From positions 28,329-92,328 of the forward strand of contig JAEVYU010000040.1 in the NCBI GenBank assembly GCA_023392595.1: a DNA stretch of 64,000 nt, in the 5' to 3' direction. The position numbers and the translations under genes were made by a program. Positions 32,620-42,226 of the stretch are shown in pieces. How positions within the stretch are numbered: position 1 is the stretch's first letter; each line of letters starts with the position of its first letter. The DNA is from Bacillota bacterium. Lineage in GTDB: Bacteria; Bacillota; UBA4882; UBA8346. The notes under the pieces are model-generated. The model did no database searches and was not told where the DNA came from. It saw nothing but the letters and a program-made list of their open reading frames with translations.

Positions 32620-33171
32620 TCAAGTAGCTAAACGGCGAATTCCCTCTATGAAAACACGAAAACTATCCGAACGGGTATTTTCCGGATCAAGGTAGGGGCC
32701 AATTGCGCGCGAGCCGCTTACTTTTTGATAATTTGAAGCAATTCGCTGAAGTTCATTTGCAGGATTTGGTGTCCTATCGGGTCGCCGGAAAATACGCTTA
32801 TCCTGTAAATTAGTAAGTCCAGGAATATTCAGCCCTTTCTCCACCGCTGCAAGATCAGCCAAATACCAGCTTTCCAACTCATAACAAGCGATCCGAATTA
32901 AAGTATCCGGCCGATTCGCCTCGATGCATTTATTTCGAAGTTCTGTCTTTAATACATTACAATCTGCAGAATCTTTATCCCGTAATATGACAAATCTGGC
33001 TTCGGGATTGAGATATCCTTGCATTCTTTTCATAACACGTTTTTCCAGATCCTGTTTTCCTTCAAAGACAATTTTACGATACATTACATCTTCTGAGAGA
33101 ATCTTTGGCAATAATCCATCTAACATTGCTGACGCAGAGGGTTCTTCCAAAAAGAAAACCAACTCCTTCAC
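32620..33171 (-). CDS. DUF4276-family protein, TOPRIM-like, partner of an ATPase
   Basis: A 183-residue protein of the DUF4276 type. Motifs fit a TOPRIM-like fold: an acidic LEEPSASAML segment at residues 8-17, then VILRDKDSAD with Asp65/Asp67, and YELESWYLAD near 97-106. In OLD-family nucleases such residues bind metal for nicking. Its ATG overlaps the ATPase stop as ATGA, so the two proteins are made together. By analogy with OLD-type and PARIS-type systems, where an ATPase works with a TOPRIM partner, this looks like a phage-defence or nuclease module. Nuclease activity is inferred, not shown. Confidence 0.8.
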   Translation of the reverse strand: MKELVFFLEEPSASAMLDGLLPKILSEDVMYRKIVFEGKQDLEKRVMKRMQGYLNPEARFVILRDKDSADCNVLKTELRNKCIEANRPDTLIRIACYELESWYLADLAAVEKGLNIPGLTNLQDKRIFRRPDRTPNPANELQRIASNYQKVSGSRAIGPYLDPENTRSDSFRVFIEGIRRLAT

Positions 33172-34367
33172 TGGGGATCGGCCCCCTTAAAAAACCCTTC
33201 CTTCCACAGATATCCCATCTGATCGCCAGCTTCCATATAGGCTTTTATTTGGGGATCATCCATCGCTCTATTAATTTGAGTATAGCCGTTTTCTTTGACT
33301 AACCAAAAAACTTCTTCTAAACGCGCCGCGTTCAACAAATCGGGCGAGTGTGTGGACACCATCACTTGACCGCCCCGTCTGGCATAATCCCGGAATTCTT
33401 CTACAAGTTCCCACAGTAATTTAGGATAAAGCTGATTTTCGGGTTCTTCAATACATAACAACGGATGGGGCTCCGGGTCATGAAGCAGCACAAGATAGGT
33501 AAACATTTTAATCGTACCATCCGATACGTAACGATCAATAAAAGGATCCTTAAAGGAACCATCCCGAAATTTAAGCAATAACTTTCCATCCAGAGTTGCT
33601 TCCGGTATGATATCTCCAATTCCGGGTACCCGGTGTTTCATTTTTTCTAAGATCAGATTAAAAATATCCCGGTAATTATCATACAGATTTTTAGCTACCA
33701 CTTGTAAATTATCACCGGTAATTGATAAATGCTCTGAAAAACTTGCTGCATCTTTGCTGCCCCGCGCCATGTCAATATGGAAGTCGGAAACATGCCATCC
33801 TTCTATCAGTTGCCGAAAAGCATTGGCTGCTTTAAAACGTTGAAACTGGCCAAGTCCTTTAACAGCCAAAATATCAGCCCGTTCTAACGTTTGGTCTTCA
33901 CGTTTTAAATCTTCATCCGTTTTATCAAAATCTTCTTCATTATTAATGGCATATCCGCGCCCTAACCGAAAGTCCAGGAAATGGAATGGAGAACCTGAAG
34001 CGCCCCGTTTATATCGAAGAACCTCTCGTTTGATACAAGGCCTACCTCTATCGCCCGCTTCAAGTCCTAGTTCCAAGCGGTACGTTACCAATCGTTCTTT
34101 ACCAGTTATTTGCATTCGATATTGAATTTCAATGATAATATCATGGCCACTTTGACCTCTCGAAATCAGCTCCCCATAACCGCCCCGGCTCTGCATTGCA
34201 TGAGTCACATTATAAGTCAGACAATCTTTCAGAAAACCAAATACATCGAAAAGTGTACTTTTACCGCTACCATTCGCTCCTACATTGATGCTTAAGGAAG
34301 GCACATTTTGAATATCAATGTCTTTTAACGCTTTAAAATTTTGGACTCGAATTGCTTCTATTTTCAT
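33168..34367 (-). CDS. ABC/OLD-type AAA ATPase
   Basis: About 399 residues with an SMC/ABC-like ATPase split by an insert: Walker A GANGSGKST near 30, signature-like YVSDGTIKMF, Walker B LLCIEEPENQLYP and the His switch STHSPDLLN. This architecture is that of RecF/OLD-family ATPases, which act on DNA and often serve in defence. ATG 34367 with GGGAGG is chosen over 34412. The gene has its own promoter (34469-34440) and is followed by the DUF4276 gene with a 4-bp overlap. No other defence gene is adjacent, so it may be a stand-alone two-gene module. Confidence 0.9.
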   Translation of the reverse strand: MKIEAIRVQNFKALKDIDIQNVPSLSINVGANGSGKSTLFDVFGFLKDCLTYNVTHAMQSRGGYGELISRGQSGHDIIIEIQYRMQITGKERLVTYRLELGLEAGDRGRPCIKREVLRYKRGASGSPFHFLDFRLGRGYAINNEEDFDKTDEDLKREDQTLERADILAVKGLGQFQRFKAANAFRQLIEGWHVSDFHIDMARGSKDAASFSEHLSITGDNLQVVAKNLYDNYRDIFNLILEKMKHRVPGIGDIIPEATLDGKLLLKFRDGSFKDPFIDRYVSDGTIKMFTYLVLLHDPEPHPLLCIEEPENQLYPKLLWELVEEFRDYARRGGQVMVSTHSPDLLNAARLEEVFWLVKENGYTQINRAMDDPQIKAYMEAGDQMGYLWKEGFFKGADPQ

Positions 34368-34439
34368 TACGGGTCCTCCCATATCCCAATTCCTATCATA
34401 CAAAAGATTCATTTTCTATAATCTACATTAATAATTTTC

Positions 34440-34469
34440 ATTATACTATACTCATCCAAATGTTGCCAA
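34440..34469 (-). promoter_or_regulatory. Promoter of the ATPase-DUF4276 pair
   Basis: TTGGCA (34469-34464), an 18-nt spacer and TATAAT (34445-34440) on the reverse strand, about 70 bp upstream of the ATPase ATG. Confidence 0.6.
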
Positions 34470-34512
34470 GTCCAAGAGAATTCCTTATATCCGCCATAAG
34501 AGTTATAAAACT

Positions 34513-34545
34513 CAAAAGGCCGTAAGCATAGCTTACGGCCTTTTG
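34513..34545 (-). terminator. Terminator after clpB
   Basis: CAAAAGGCCGTAAGC/GCTTACGGCCTTTTG is a perfect 15-bp stem with a 3-nt loop and T-rich flanks on both sides. It closes the heat-shock operon and isolates it from the ATPase module. Confidence 0.92.
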
Positions 34546-34568
34546 AATCTCATCTCAATCCTAAGTTC

Positions 34569-37181
34569 TCAGTCCGCCTTAAACGTCAATCCTTTTTCCT
34601 TTCCGTAATCCACCATCACCTTTTGTCCATCCCTGATTTCACCTTGTAAAATCAACTTGCCCAAAGCAGTCTCCAATTCTTTTTGGATGGCCCGTTTAAG
34701 GGGCCTGGCCCCATAACTGGGTTCATAGCCGACATGGACTAAGTGCGCTTTGGCGGCGTCCGTGAGTTCCAGAGTCAAATGACGGTCGGCCAGACGGCGT
34801 CTCACGGTATCCAGATGAATCTCCACAATCTCTTTCAGATGTTCCTCGGAAAGTGCGTGGAAGACGATGACTTCATCCACCCGGTTGAGAAACTCCGGCC
34901 GGAAATGATGACGCATCTCTTCCAGAACCGTGCTCTTGATCCGTTCATAAGACTCTCCGGCAAAGGACCCTTTATAATCCAATATTTTATCACTGCCGAT
35001 ATTGGAAGTCATAATCACGATGGTATTCTTAAAATCCACCGTCCGGCCCTGGCCGTCCGTAAGGCGGCCGTCATCCAGGATTTGCAACATCAGGTTAAAG
35101 ACATCGTAGTGGGCTTTTTCGATCTCATCGAACAAAATCACCGCATAGGGACGGCGTCTGACGGCTTCCGTCAATTGGCCACCCTCCTCATAGCCGACAT
35201 AACCCGGCGGCGCTCCAATCAACCGCGCTACCGTATGCTTTTCCTGATATTCCGACATGTCGATGCGGATCATGGTGTTCGGATCATCAAACAGGAATTG
35301 GGCCAATGTCCGCGCCAGCTCGGTCTTGCCAACTCCGGTCGGCCCCAGAAAGATGAAAGAACCAATCGGCCGGTTGGGATCTTTGAGACCCGAACGGGCT
35401 CGCAACACCGCCTCGGCAACTGCGGTCACCGCTTCATCCTGACCCACCACCCTTTGATGAAGCTCATCCTCCAAATGGAGTAATTTTTGAACCTCTCCTT
35501 CCAGGAGTTTGGTAATGGGGATCCCGGTCCATCTGCTGACGACCTCGGCGATATCCTCTTCATCAACTACTTCTTTAATCAGGCGGTCCCCGCCCTGTTT
35601 TTTGGATAACAGCTCCTCTTCGGCTTGCAATTTCTTTTCCAACGATGTTAACTGGCCGTATTTCAACTCGGCAGCCCGATTCAGGTCGTACTGCAACTCG
35701 GCTTGTTCGATCTCCACTTTGGTGGTTTCAATATCTTTTCTGAGTTGCCGCAGCCGTTGTACGCCCTGTTTCTCAGCCTGCCAACGCACCTTGAGGGCAT
35801 CGGATTCCGACTTCAGCTCGGCCAATTCTTTTTCCAGCCTTTCCAGGCGCTCTTTGGAAGCGAGATCGGTTTCTTTTTTCAAGGCTTCCCGCTCAATCTC
35901 CAGCTGCATGACCCTGCGGAGCTGTTCATCCAGCTCGCTGGGCATGGAGTCGATTTCAGTCCGCAGTTTGGCGGCAGCTTCATCCACCAGGTCAATGGCC
36001 TTGTCAGGCAAAAACCGATCGGATATATAACGGTTGGAAAGAACGGCCGCGGCCACCAATGCGGCATCCTTGATCCTCACCCCGTGGTGGTTTTCATAAC
36101 GTTCATTCAACCCCCGCAAGATGGAGATGGTGTCTTCAACGGTGGGTTGATCCACGATAACCGTCTGGAACCGCCGTTCCAGGGCCGCATCTTTCTCAAT
36201 ATGCTTATGATATTCATCCAACGTTGTGGCCCCGATACAATGCAATTCACCCCGGGCCAGCATCGGTTTTAACAGATTCCCGGCATCCATAGCTCCTTCC
36301 ACTTTTCCGGCGCCCACCACAGTATGAAGCTCATCAATGAAAAGGACAATGTTGCCGTCCGATTCCTGAACTTCCTTTAAAACGGCCTTCAGCCGCTCTT
36401 CAAACTCGCCCCGGTATTTGGCTCCGGCAATCAAGGCCCCCATATCCAGCGAAACCACCCGCTTGTTCTTCAGACCATCCGGAACATCGCCACGGATAAT
36501 CCGCTGGGCCAAACCTTCCACAATCGCCGTTTTACCGACGCCCGGTTCCCCAATGAGTACCGGATTGTTTTTGGTGCGTCTGGACAACACCTGAACGACC
36601 CGGCGGATTTCATCATCCCGGCCGATCACCGGGTCCAGTTTTCCCTGACTGGCGTACTTGGTCAAATCCCGGCCATAGCGTTCCAAAGCCTCATAAGTGG
36701 CTTCGGGATTCGGCGAAGTCACCCGCTGGCCGCCACGGACTTCCTTGATAATCTTGGATAAAGCATCCCGGTCGATGTGGTGCTCTTTCAACAGGCGGCC
36801 CGTGGAACCGCCGTCATCCGCCATGGCCAGCAATAAATGCTCCACCGAAATATATTCATCATTGAGCTTTTTCGCTTCATCCTCCGCCTGGGCCAAAATC
36901 CGGTTTAAACGGCCGGTAATGTAGACTTGGTCCGAGTATCCGGAAGAACCATTGACTGTCACTCTGGGTAACCGGTCCAGTTCGGCCCGGACCCTTTTGG
37001 CAAATTCGGAAGAGCTTGCCCCGGCTTTCTCGAGGATTCCACCGGTTAGACCATTCTCCTGTTCCAGAAGAGCAGCCAATAGATGCTCCACGTCTACTTG
37101 TTGATGGCCCAGGCGAACCGCCATCCGCTGTGCGCTTCCAAGGGCCTCCTGTACTTTTTCGGTCATTCGATTAACATCCAT
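34569..37181 (-). CDS. clpB: ATP-dependent disaggregase ClpB
   Basis: An 870-residue Hsp100 with the canonical order: ClpN domain (1-145), first AAA domain with Walker A GEPGVGKT and [12 protein letters not shown], a long coiled-coil middle domain (about 400-525), and second AAA domain with GPTGVGKT and [10 protein letters not shown]. The middle domain distinguishes ClpB from ClpA/C. It forms hexamers that pull aggregates apart together with DnaK and DnaJ, both encoded in the same operon. A strong AAAGGAGG precedes the ATG. It is the last gene of the operon, and expression should follow heat stress through the CtsR-type sites upstream of dnaK. Confidence 0.98.
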   Translation of the reverse strand: MDVNRMTEKVQEALGSAQRMAVRLGHQQVDVEHLLAALLEQENGLTGGILEKAGASSSEFAKRVRAELDRLPRVTVNGSSGYSDQVYITGRLNRILAQAEDEAKKLNDEYISVEHLLLAMADDGGSTGRLLKEHHIDRDALSKIIKEVRGGQRVTSPNPEATYEALERYGRDLTKYASQGKLDPVIGRDDEIRRVVQVLSRRTKNNPVLIGEPGVGKTAIVEGLAQRIIRGDVPDGLKNKRVVSLDMGALIAGAKYRGEFEERLKAVLKEVQESDGNIVLFIDELHTVVGAGKVEGAMDAGNLLKPMLARGELHCIGATTLDEYHKHIEKDAALERRFQTVIVDQPTVEDTISILRGLNERYENHHGVRIKDAALVAAAVLSNRYISDRFLPDKAIDLVDEAAAKLRTEIDSMPSELDEQLRRVMQLEIEREALKKETDLASKERLERLEKELAELKSESDALKVRWQAEKQGVQRLRQLRKDIETTKVEIEQAELQYDLNRAAELKYGQLTSLEKKLQAEEELLSKKQGGDRLIKEVVDEEDIAEVVSRWTGIPITKLLEGEVQKLLHLEDELHQRVVGQDEAVTAVAEAVLRARSGLKDPNRPIGSFIFLGPTGVGKTELARTLAQFLFDDPNTMIRIDMSEYQEKHTVARLIGAPPGYVGYEEGGQLTEAVRRRPYAVILFDEIEKAHYDVFNLMLQILDDGRLTDGQGRTVDFKNTIVIMTSNIGSDKILDYKGSFAGESYERIKSTVLEEMRHHFRPEFLNRVDEVIVFHALSEEHLKEIVEIHLDTVRRRLADRHLTLELTDAAKAHLVHVGYEPSYGARPLKRAIQKELETALGKLILQGEIRDGQKVMVDYGKEKGLTFKAD

Positions 37182-37314
37182 GCTCTAAAACCTCCTTTTC
37201 CTCTGGCTGTCATAAATTGGCTATTAGTTATTAGCCATTTGTTATTGGCTAGAATATTCGTTATTATTTTTAATTGTTTTTAATTGAAGCTGGCAACCAA
37301 AAGCCAACAGCAAT

Positions 37315-37629
37315 TTACATCCCAGCCTTAACCCTCAACCATTCCACTTCCTGCTGCAACTCCTGGATCTTCCCGGTCAAATCGAGAATAATCGCAATTC
37401 CCGGTAAATTGATTCCCATCTCGCCCCGCAAGCGTTGAATCGTTTTCAGGCGGGAGATTGTCTGTTCTTCAAAAAACAGTTGATTGCCGATCCGTTCCAC
37501 CGGCTCCAAAAGTCCGTATTCGACAAAATATTCAACCAGTTGTGGATGGATTCCGGCGGTCAGCGCCAAGTCTTCCAGAGCCCACAACCTATGCCAATGG
37601 TCGCTGATGATGATTTCATAATGATCCAT
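37315..37629 (-). CDS. Chaperone modulator CbpM-like (MerR-type helix-turn-helix)
   Basis: A 104-residue protein with the CbpM layout: HRLWALEDLALTAGIHPQLV helix-turn-helix-like region, FVEYGLLEPVER wing and a C-terminal coiled coil (KIQELQQEVEWL). In E. coli CbpM binds the J domain of CbpA and holds it inactive. Here the gene starts 2 bp after the cbpA-like stop, strengthening the assignment. DNA binding is also possible because the fold is MerR-like. Confidence 0.85.
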   Translation of the reverse strand: MDHYEIIISDHWHRLWALEDLALTAGIHPQLVEYFVEYGLLEPVERIGNQLFFEEQTISRLKTIQRLRGEMGINLPGIAIILDLTGKIQELQQEVEWLRVKAGM

Positions 37630-37631
37630 GT

Positions 37632-38567
37632 TTATCGGCCTCCTCCAAAAGATTGTCTGGGGTCGAACTCAGTTACCGATGCCAGACGGGAGAATAACTC
37701 CCTCTCTTTGGCAGTAGGCTTTGTGGGAACTACTATTTTCAATTTCACATATTGATTCCCTCTTACGCCGTTACGGGTTCGCAAGCCCTGTCCCTTTAAG
37801 CGGAATCTTTGGCCGCTTTGGGAACCGGGAGGCACCGTCATCTCTACCGAACCATCCAGAGTCGGTACAGTTATCTTTGCTCCCAATACCGCTTCCCAAG
37901 GCGATAAAGGCAACTCGATTTGGACATCGTCTTCCGGCACTATAGTGAATACCGGATCAGGCTGCAATTTTACTTTTAAATACAAGTCCCCCGCGGGCGC
38001 CTTGCCATTCCCCAGCCCGCCCAGGCCGCTTAGGCGAATGACTGTGCCGTTTCTGACTCCAAGGGGAATATTGACTTCCACCTGCTTATTCCGGATAGAA
38101 AACGAATGAGCACCGCCATGATGCGCTTGATTCAATGTTAAAGGCAGTTCCGCCTCTATATCCCGTCCTTTTACCGCAAAACCCGTACCGGCCCGGCGGG
38201 CTGCTCCACCCCCAAAAAGCACGTTGAAAAAATCGCTGAAATCATACCCGGGGCCGCTCCGGCCAAAAATATCCCCCAAATCCTCATAAGAGACATGAAC
38301 ATTCTCCCAACCAGGCGGCGGCGTGAAATCACTGCCTTCCTGATAATTGGAACCCAACTGATCGTAACGGCGGCGTTTTTCCGGGTCGGACAGGACAGCG
38401 TTGGCTTCATTAATTTCCTTAAACTTTTCTTCAGCCGCTTTATCACCGGGATTCACATCCGGATGGTATTTACGCGCCAAACGGCGGTATGCTTTTTTAA
38501 TCTCATCTTCGCTGGCAGTCTTGGCTACGCCCAAAATCTCATAATAATCCCGAAATTTAACCGCCAT
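37632..38567 (-). CDS. DnaJ-type co-chaperone (CbpA-like)
   Basis: About 311 residues. The J domain ([23 protein letters not shown] at 35-37) is followed by a Gly/Phe-rich linker and two C-terminal substrate domains, without the Cys-rich zinc finger of DnaJ. This is the CbpA (type II) arrangement. It should stimulate DnaK ATPase and deliver substrates to it. ATG 38567 with AGAGGTGATC is chosen over GTG 38576. Genes before (dnaK) and after (cbpM, clpB) are the functional partners. Confidence 0.95.
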   Translation of the reverse strand: MAVKFRDYYEILGVAKTASEDEIKKAYRRLARKYHPDVNPGDKAAEEKFKEINEANAVLSDPEKRRRYDQLGSNYQEGSDFTPPPGWENVHVSYEDLGDIFGRSGPGYDFSDFFNVLFGGGAARRAGTGFAVKGRDIEAELPLTLNQAHHGGAHSFSIRNKQVEVNIPLGVRNGTVIRLSGLGGLGNGKAPAGDLYLKVKLQPDPVFTIVPEDDVQIELPLSPWEAVLGAKITVPTLDGSVEMTVPPGSQSGQRFRLKGQGLRTRNGVRGNQYVKLKIVVPTKPTAKERELFSRLASVTEFDPRQSFGGGR

Positions 38568-38660
38568 TTTGATCACCTCTTGTGCTTTTCAGCTATTGGC
38601 TGCTTGGCTGCCAATAGCTAACAGCCAGCAGCACTTAACTAGTAACGAATAACTATAATC

Positions 38661-40559
38661 TTACCGGGTCTCCCGGTAATCCGCATCAATTACATCATCG
38701 CCGCCCGGACGCTGATATCCGCTAAAATTGCCCGACCCCTCGCCGGTTTGGCCTTTTGTTTCATGGGCCGTAGCCATGATACCATGGCTCAACTGCTGAA
38801 GATCACTGATTAGCTGCCGCAATTTATTGGCATCCCCAGAGTTTTCCCTAACCAACTGCCTTGTTTCCCGAATCAGATTTTCACCCCTGGCCGCTTCATT
38901 GGTGGGAACCTCCGAAGCATACTCTTTAATTTGTTGTTCCAATTGATACGCGGCCGCATCGGCCTGGTTGCGAATCTCGGCAATCTCACGGAGTTTTCGG
39001 TCATTCTCCGCATTGGACTGCGCTTCCTTGACCATCCTCTCGATTTCATCGCGTCCAAGTTGGGTTGAGCCACTGATGGTGACTTTTTGCTCTTTGGCAG
39101 TATCCTTATCCCGGGCGGTAACCGTTAAGATTCCATTGGCGTCAATATCGAAAGTTACTTCGATTTGCGGTACGCCTCGGGACGCCTGCCGGATGCCTTC
39201 CAACCGGAAATTCCCAAGGGTCCGGTTATCGGAAGCCATCTCCCGTTCGCCCTGAAGGATATGGACATCTACTGCCGCTTGGTTGTCCTCGGCGGTTGAA
39301 AAAACTTCAGTACGGCGTACCGGAATCGTGGTATTGCGTTCCACCAGTTTCGTCATGACCCCGCCCATTGTTTCCAGGCCCAATGAAAGCGGAGTAACAT
39401 CCAGCAGAACGACATCTTTAACTTCTCCCGCTAAAATACCCGCTTGGATCGCCGCTCCTACAGCCACGACCTCGTCCGGATTGACCGATTGGTTGGGATC
39501 TTTGCCACCCGTCAACTTGCGGACCAGCGCTTGGACTGCCGGAATCCTGGTTGAACCTCCCACCAAAATCACTTCATCAATATCTTTCTCACTTAATTTG
39601 GCATCGCTTAAAGCTTGCTTTACCGGATTGATGCAACGGTTCACCAAATCGGCGGTCAATTGGTCAAACTTCGCCCGGGTGAGCCGGACCTCCAAATGTT
39701 TCGGTCCGGAAGCATCGGCTGTAATAAAAGGCAAGGATATTGTAGTTTCAAGAATGCTGGAGAGCTCAATCTTTGCCTTTTCCGCCGCTTCCGTCAATCT
39801 TTGAAAAGACTGCCGGTCGCGCCGGAGGTCGATCCCATTGGTCTTCTGAAATTCTTCGGCCAGAGCGTCGACGATCCGTTTGTCAAAATCATCGCCACCC
39901 AGATGAGTGTCACCGGAAGTAGACTTGACTTCGAAAACACCATCGCCGACTTCCAGAACGGACACGTCAAAGGTTCCGCCTCCCAAGTCAAATACCATAA
40001 TGGTTTCGTTTTTCTTCTTGTCCAGCCCGTAGGCAAGGGCTGCCGCGGTGGGCTCGTTAATAATCCGTAAAACCTTTAATCCCGCTATTTGACCGGCATC
40101 TTTGGTGGCCTGGCGCTGCGCGTCATTAAAATAGGCCGGAACCGTAATCACGGCTTCAGTTACCTTTTCCCCGATATACTTCGCCGCATCCTCAACCAAT
40201 TTTCGAAGGACCTGGGCGGATATCTCCTCCGGGGCATACAATTTACTCCCGATTTCAAACCGGACCCCATCATTTGGTCCACTCACGACCTTATAGGGAA
40301 CATTTTTAATTTCAGAGGCCACTTCCGAAAACCGCCTGCCGATAAACCGCTTAGCGGAATAAATCGTGTTCTCGGGATTCAGAACCGCCTGGCGTTTAGC
40401 AAGCTGTCCCACCATCCGTTCCCCGTTTTTACTAAATCCAACCACCGATGGAGTGAAACGGCCACCGTCCGTATTTATAATAACAGTCGGCTGTCCTCCT
40501 TCCATCACCGCCACCACTGAATTCGTAGTTCCCAGATCAATACCAACTGCTTTAGCCAT
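38661..40559 (-). CDS. dnaK: Molecular chaperone DnaK (Hsp70)
   Basis: A 632-residue Hsp70: ATPase motifs [22 protein letters not shown] and [11 protein letters not shown] in the N-terminal domain, a linker [13 protein letters not shown], the beta substrate domain, and a C-terminal lid with the GDDVIDADY end. ATG 40559 (MAKAVG) with GGGGG upstream is preferred to TTG 40565. It is the first gene of the operon dnaK-cbpA-cbpM-clpB. No hrcA or grpE is adjacent, so this may be a second DnaK system besides the usual hrcA-grpE-dnaK-dnaJ operon. Two CtsR-like heptad sites lie upstream. Confidence 0.98.
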   Translation of the reverse strand: MAKAVGIDLGTTNSVVAVMEGGQPTVIINTDGGRFTPSVVGFSKNGERMVGQLAKRQAVLNPENTIYSAKRFIGRRFSEVASEIKNVPYKVVSGPNDGVRFEIGSKLYAPEEISAQVLRKLVEDAAKYIGEKVTEAVITVPAYFNDAQRQATKDAGQIAGLKVLRIINEPTAAALAYGLDKKKNETIMVFDLGGGTFDVSVLEVGDGVFEVKSTSGDTHLGGDDFDKRIVDALAEEFQKTNGIDLRRDRQSFQRLTEAAEKAKIELSSILETTISLPFITADASGPKHLEVRLTRAKFDQLTADLVNRCINPVKQALSDAKLSEKDIDEVILVGGSTRIPAVQALVRKLTGGKDPNQSVNPDEVVAVGAAIQAGILAGEVKDVVLLDVTPLSLGLETMGGVMTKLVERNTTIPVRRTEVFSTAEDNQAAVDVHILQGEREMASDNRTLGNFRLEGIRQASRGVPQIEVTFDIDANGILTVTARDKDTAKEQKVTISGSTQLGRDEIERMVKEAQSNAENDRKLREIAEIRNQADAAAYQLEQQIKEYASEVPTNEAARGENLIRETRQLVRENSGDANKLRQLISDLQQLSHGIMATAHETKGQTGEGSGNFSGYQRPGGDDVIDADYRETR

Positions 40560-40706
40560 TTTCAATTCCCCCTTCTACCACTTAATATGTTCTAGCTATA
40601 TCGAGGCTATTCCCTACATTATTATCATGAAAAACCCCGCTATATTACTTTTGTCCTGTCTTCACCGATAAAATTATCAATATTTTTCAACCACCTCCGG
40701 TATTGA

Positions 40707-40723
40707 TTTGTTCTTTTTTGACC
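40707..40723 (-). promoter_or_regulatory. Second, weaker CtsR-like heptad pair
   Basis: On the reverse strand GGTCAAA-AAA-GAACAAA follows the 7-3-7 layout, with two mismatches in the second heptad. It lies between the stronger site and dnaK and may be chance. Confidence 0.35.
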
Positions 40724-40884
40724 TTCTTTAAAATGATGATATCCGATTTTCGATTCAAAGCCAACTTTCAATTTTACTTTTTATAACCAAATTGTTTGGG
40801 TATTTATCTATGACCTGAAATTACCAAAGTGCGGCAAAGCTTTTTTCAATGTATTTCTCTATTGCTTAAGCTTTCGACCCATTT

Positions 40885-40901
40885 GGTCAGAAAAGGTCAA
40901 A
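40885..40901 (+). promoter_or_regulatory. CtsR-type operator upstream of dnaK
   Basis: GGTCAGA-AAA-GGTCAAA matches the CtsR consensus (A/GGTCAAA-NAN-A/GGTCAAA) with one mismatch. It lies about 330 bp upstream of dnaK and just past the terminator of the DUF4197 gene, so it can only serve the heat-shock operon. Confidence 0.65.
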
Positions 40902-40916
40902 CTTGTGGGGAAAAGA

Positions 40917-40949
40917 AAGGGACAGCCCAAACTTCCGAGACAGTCCCTT
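40917..40949 (-). terminator. Terminator after the DUF4197 gene
   Basis: AAGGGAC/GTCCCTT stem with a long loop; on the reverse strand it is followed by TTTCTTTT. Confidence 0.7.
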
Positions 40950-40989
40950 GACCCTTCAATATTATATAGACCCGAGCCCTCGTTTGACG

Positions 40990-41727
40990 CTACCTTCTCC
41001 CAAAAACCCGTTTTAAAATATCGCTAACCCGGGCCAATGGATCTTCACGGATTCTCTTTTCCTCTTCCCCAACCAGATAAAACAATCCGTCTAAAGCTTT
41101 ATCCGCCACATACTCATCAACATTCACCGCTTTGCTCTTTACAAAGGGGACTGTTTTGGTTTTTTCGACCAACGCTTTGTAATTGCGAGTTACTCCCACA
41201 TCGTCGGTGGCTTCACGGATCGCCGGCAGAAAGGCCGTCCGGAGTTTCTCCGAAGTTCTCAGCCTAAAATACTCAGTAGCTGCCGTATCACTCCCCTGAA
41301 GAATTTTTCGGGCGTCGTCAAAACTCATTTCGACAATCGCATCCCAAAAAATTTTCTTGGCCGCCGGGACTGCCTGTTCGGCCGCGCGGTTCATACTAAG
41401 GACAAATTCATCCACTATTTCTTCATGACCCGTTTTGCGCAACAACTTTTCAATCGTCTCCAGTTGCTCGGGCAGGGGAATCCTTATGGCGGGATTGCCA
41501 AAAAAACCGTCTTTTTGGCCGGAAAAATTGGTGGCATGAGCGGTACCGACATGGAGAGCTTCTTTGAGTCCGTCGATGATTTGACGCTCGCTCAATTCAC
41601 TGTGTCCATAGCCTTCTCCACGGAGTTCATTGACTTTTTTGGAGAAATCTTTATCCCATCCGGCCCATACCCAGGACGATGAAATCATCAAGGTACAAAC
41701 GATAAAGAACCACCAAATTTTTTTCAC
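40990..41727 (-). CDS. DUF4197-family exported protein
   Basis: A 245-residue protein whose GTG start (41727) has GGAGTG upstream. A signal peptide (WFFIVCTLMISSSWVWA) precedes a mature domain with LKEALHVGT, NPAIRIPLP, and FFRL-type Tyr-Phe motif (AATEYFRLRT), all features of DUF4197. The family is mainly known from Gram-negative bacteria and has no established function; an extracytoplasmic site fits a periplasm. It stands alone between two terminators. Confidence 0.85.
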   Translation of the reverse strand: MKKIWWFFIVCTLMISSSWVWAGWDKDFSKKVNELRGEGYGHSELSERQIIDGLKEALHVGTAHATNFSGQKDGFFGNPAIRIPLPEQLETIEKLLRKTGHEEIVDEFVLSMNRAAEQAVPAAKKIFWDAIVEMSFDDARKILQGSDTAATEYFRLRTSEKLRTAFLPAIREATDDVGVTRNYKALVEKTKTVPFVKSKAVNVDEYVADKALDGLFYLVGEEEKRIREDPLARVSDILKRVFGRR

Positions 41728-41907
41728 CGCTCAACACTCCTTCATTCAGATTTTTTCTGAGGTAATGCTTCAAGCCTGTTACCTTCGATTCAAAATAAAA
41801 TTAAACTATGATAGAACAACCTTGCATTCATCGAAATTTTCCAGATGGAAAAATTCTTTTATGACAATGGTAGACTGTAAAACAATCCTTTATCAAAGGA
41901 GAAAAAT

Positions 41908-42201
41908 ATGATTTCTCTAAAAATCTCCATATCCGTTCAAGGAACAGCCGAAGTAAGGACCAAAATCAAGTTAGAAAGCGATAGTCCCGAGAAAACCTTA
42001 CCCTTTGAAAATCTGCTGGTTGAAGCCATCCCCTCCGAGACCGAAGGCACTGACTTTCGACTGCATTTCACCAATTTAAATCGTCATGAGCCAAAGGAAA
42101 TCAAACCCTCCGCATCTTTTAAAAATTGGTGGAAAAGGTTTATAGCCTATTATTTCAACCCGGTTGATGCCCAAAACGAAATAATAAAAAAGAGCCGGTA
42201 A
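41908..42201 (+). CDS. Hypothetical small protein
   Basis: A 97-residue product with AAAGGAG seven bases before the ATG and a good terminator at its end, so it is very likely expressed. No signal or membrane segment. The C-terminal part is basic and aromatic (FKNWWKRFIAYYFNP). I do not recognise a family. It is transcribed toward the flavodoxin-fusion gene, and both share the bidirectional terminator. Confidence 0.7.
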   Translation: MISLKISISVQGTAEVRTKIKLESDSPEKTLPFENLLVEAIPSETEGTDFRLHFTNLNRHEPKEIKPSASFKNWWKRFIAYYFNPVDAQNEIIKKSR

Positions 42202-42221
42202 AATAAACTCCGGCTTTTTTT
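42189..42221. terminator. Bidirectional terminator
   Basis: AGCCGG (42193-42198) pairs with CCGGCT (42210-42215); A and T runs flank it on both sides, so it can stop both the rightward hypothetical gene and the leftward fusion gene. Confidence 0.85.
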
Positions 42222-42226
42222 AAACT

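Noticed and set aside
32501..32695. Open frame starting near the half palindrome
   Set aside because: No ribosome site and it overlaps the end of the DUF4276 gene in the opposite direction.
34743..36272. Long open frames opposite clpB
   Set aside because: They are antisense shadows of a strongly coding gene, without ribosome sites.
38968..40520. Several open frames opposite dnaK
   Set aside because: Antisense shadows of a highly conserved gene.
40560..40706. HrcA-type CIRCE element near dnaK
   Set aside because: No TTAGCACTC-N9-GAGTGCTAA inverted repeat is present.
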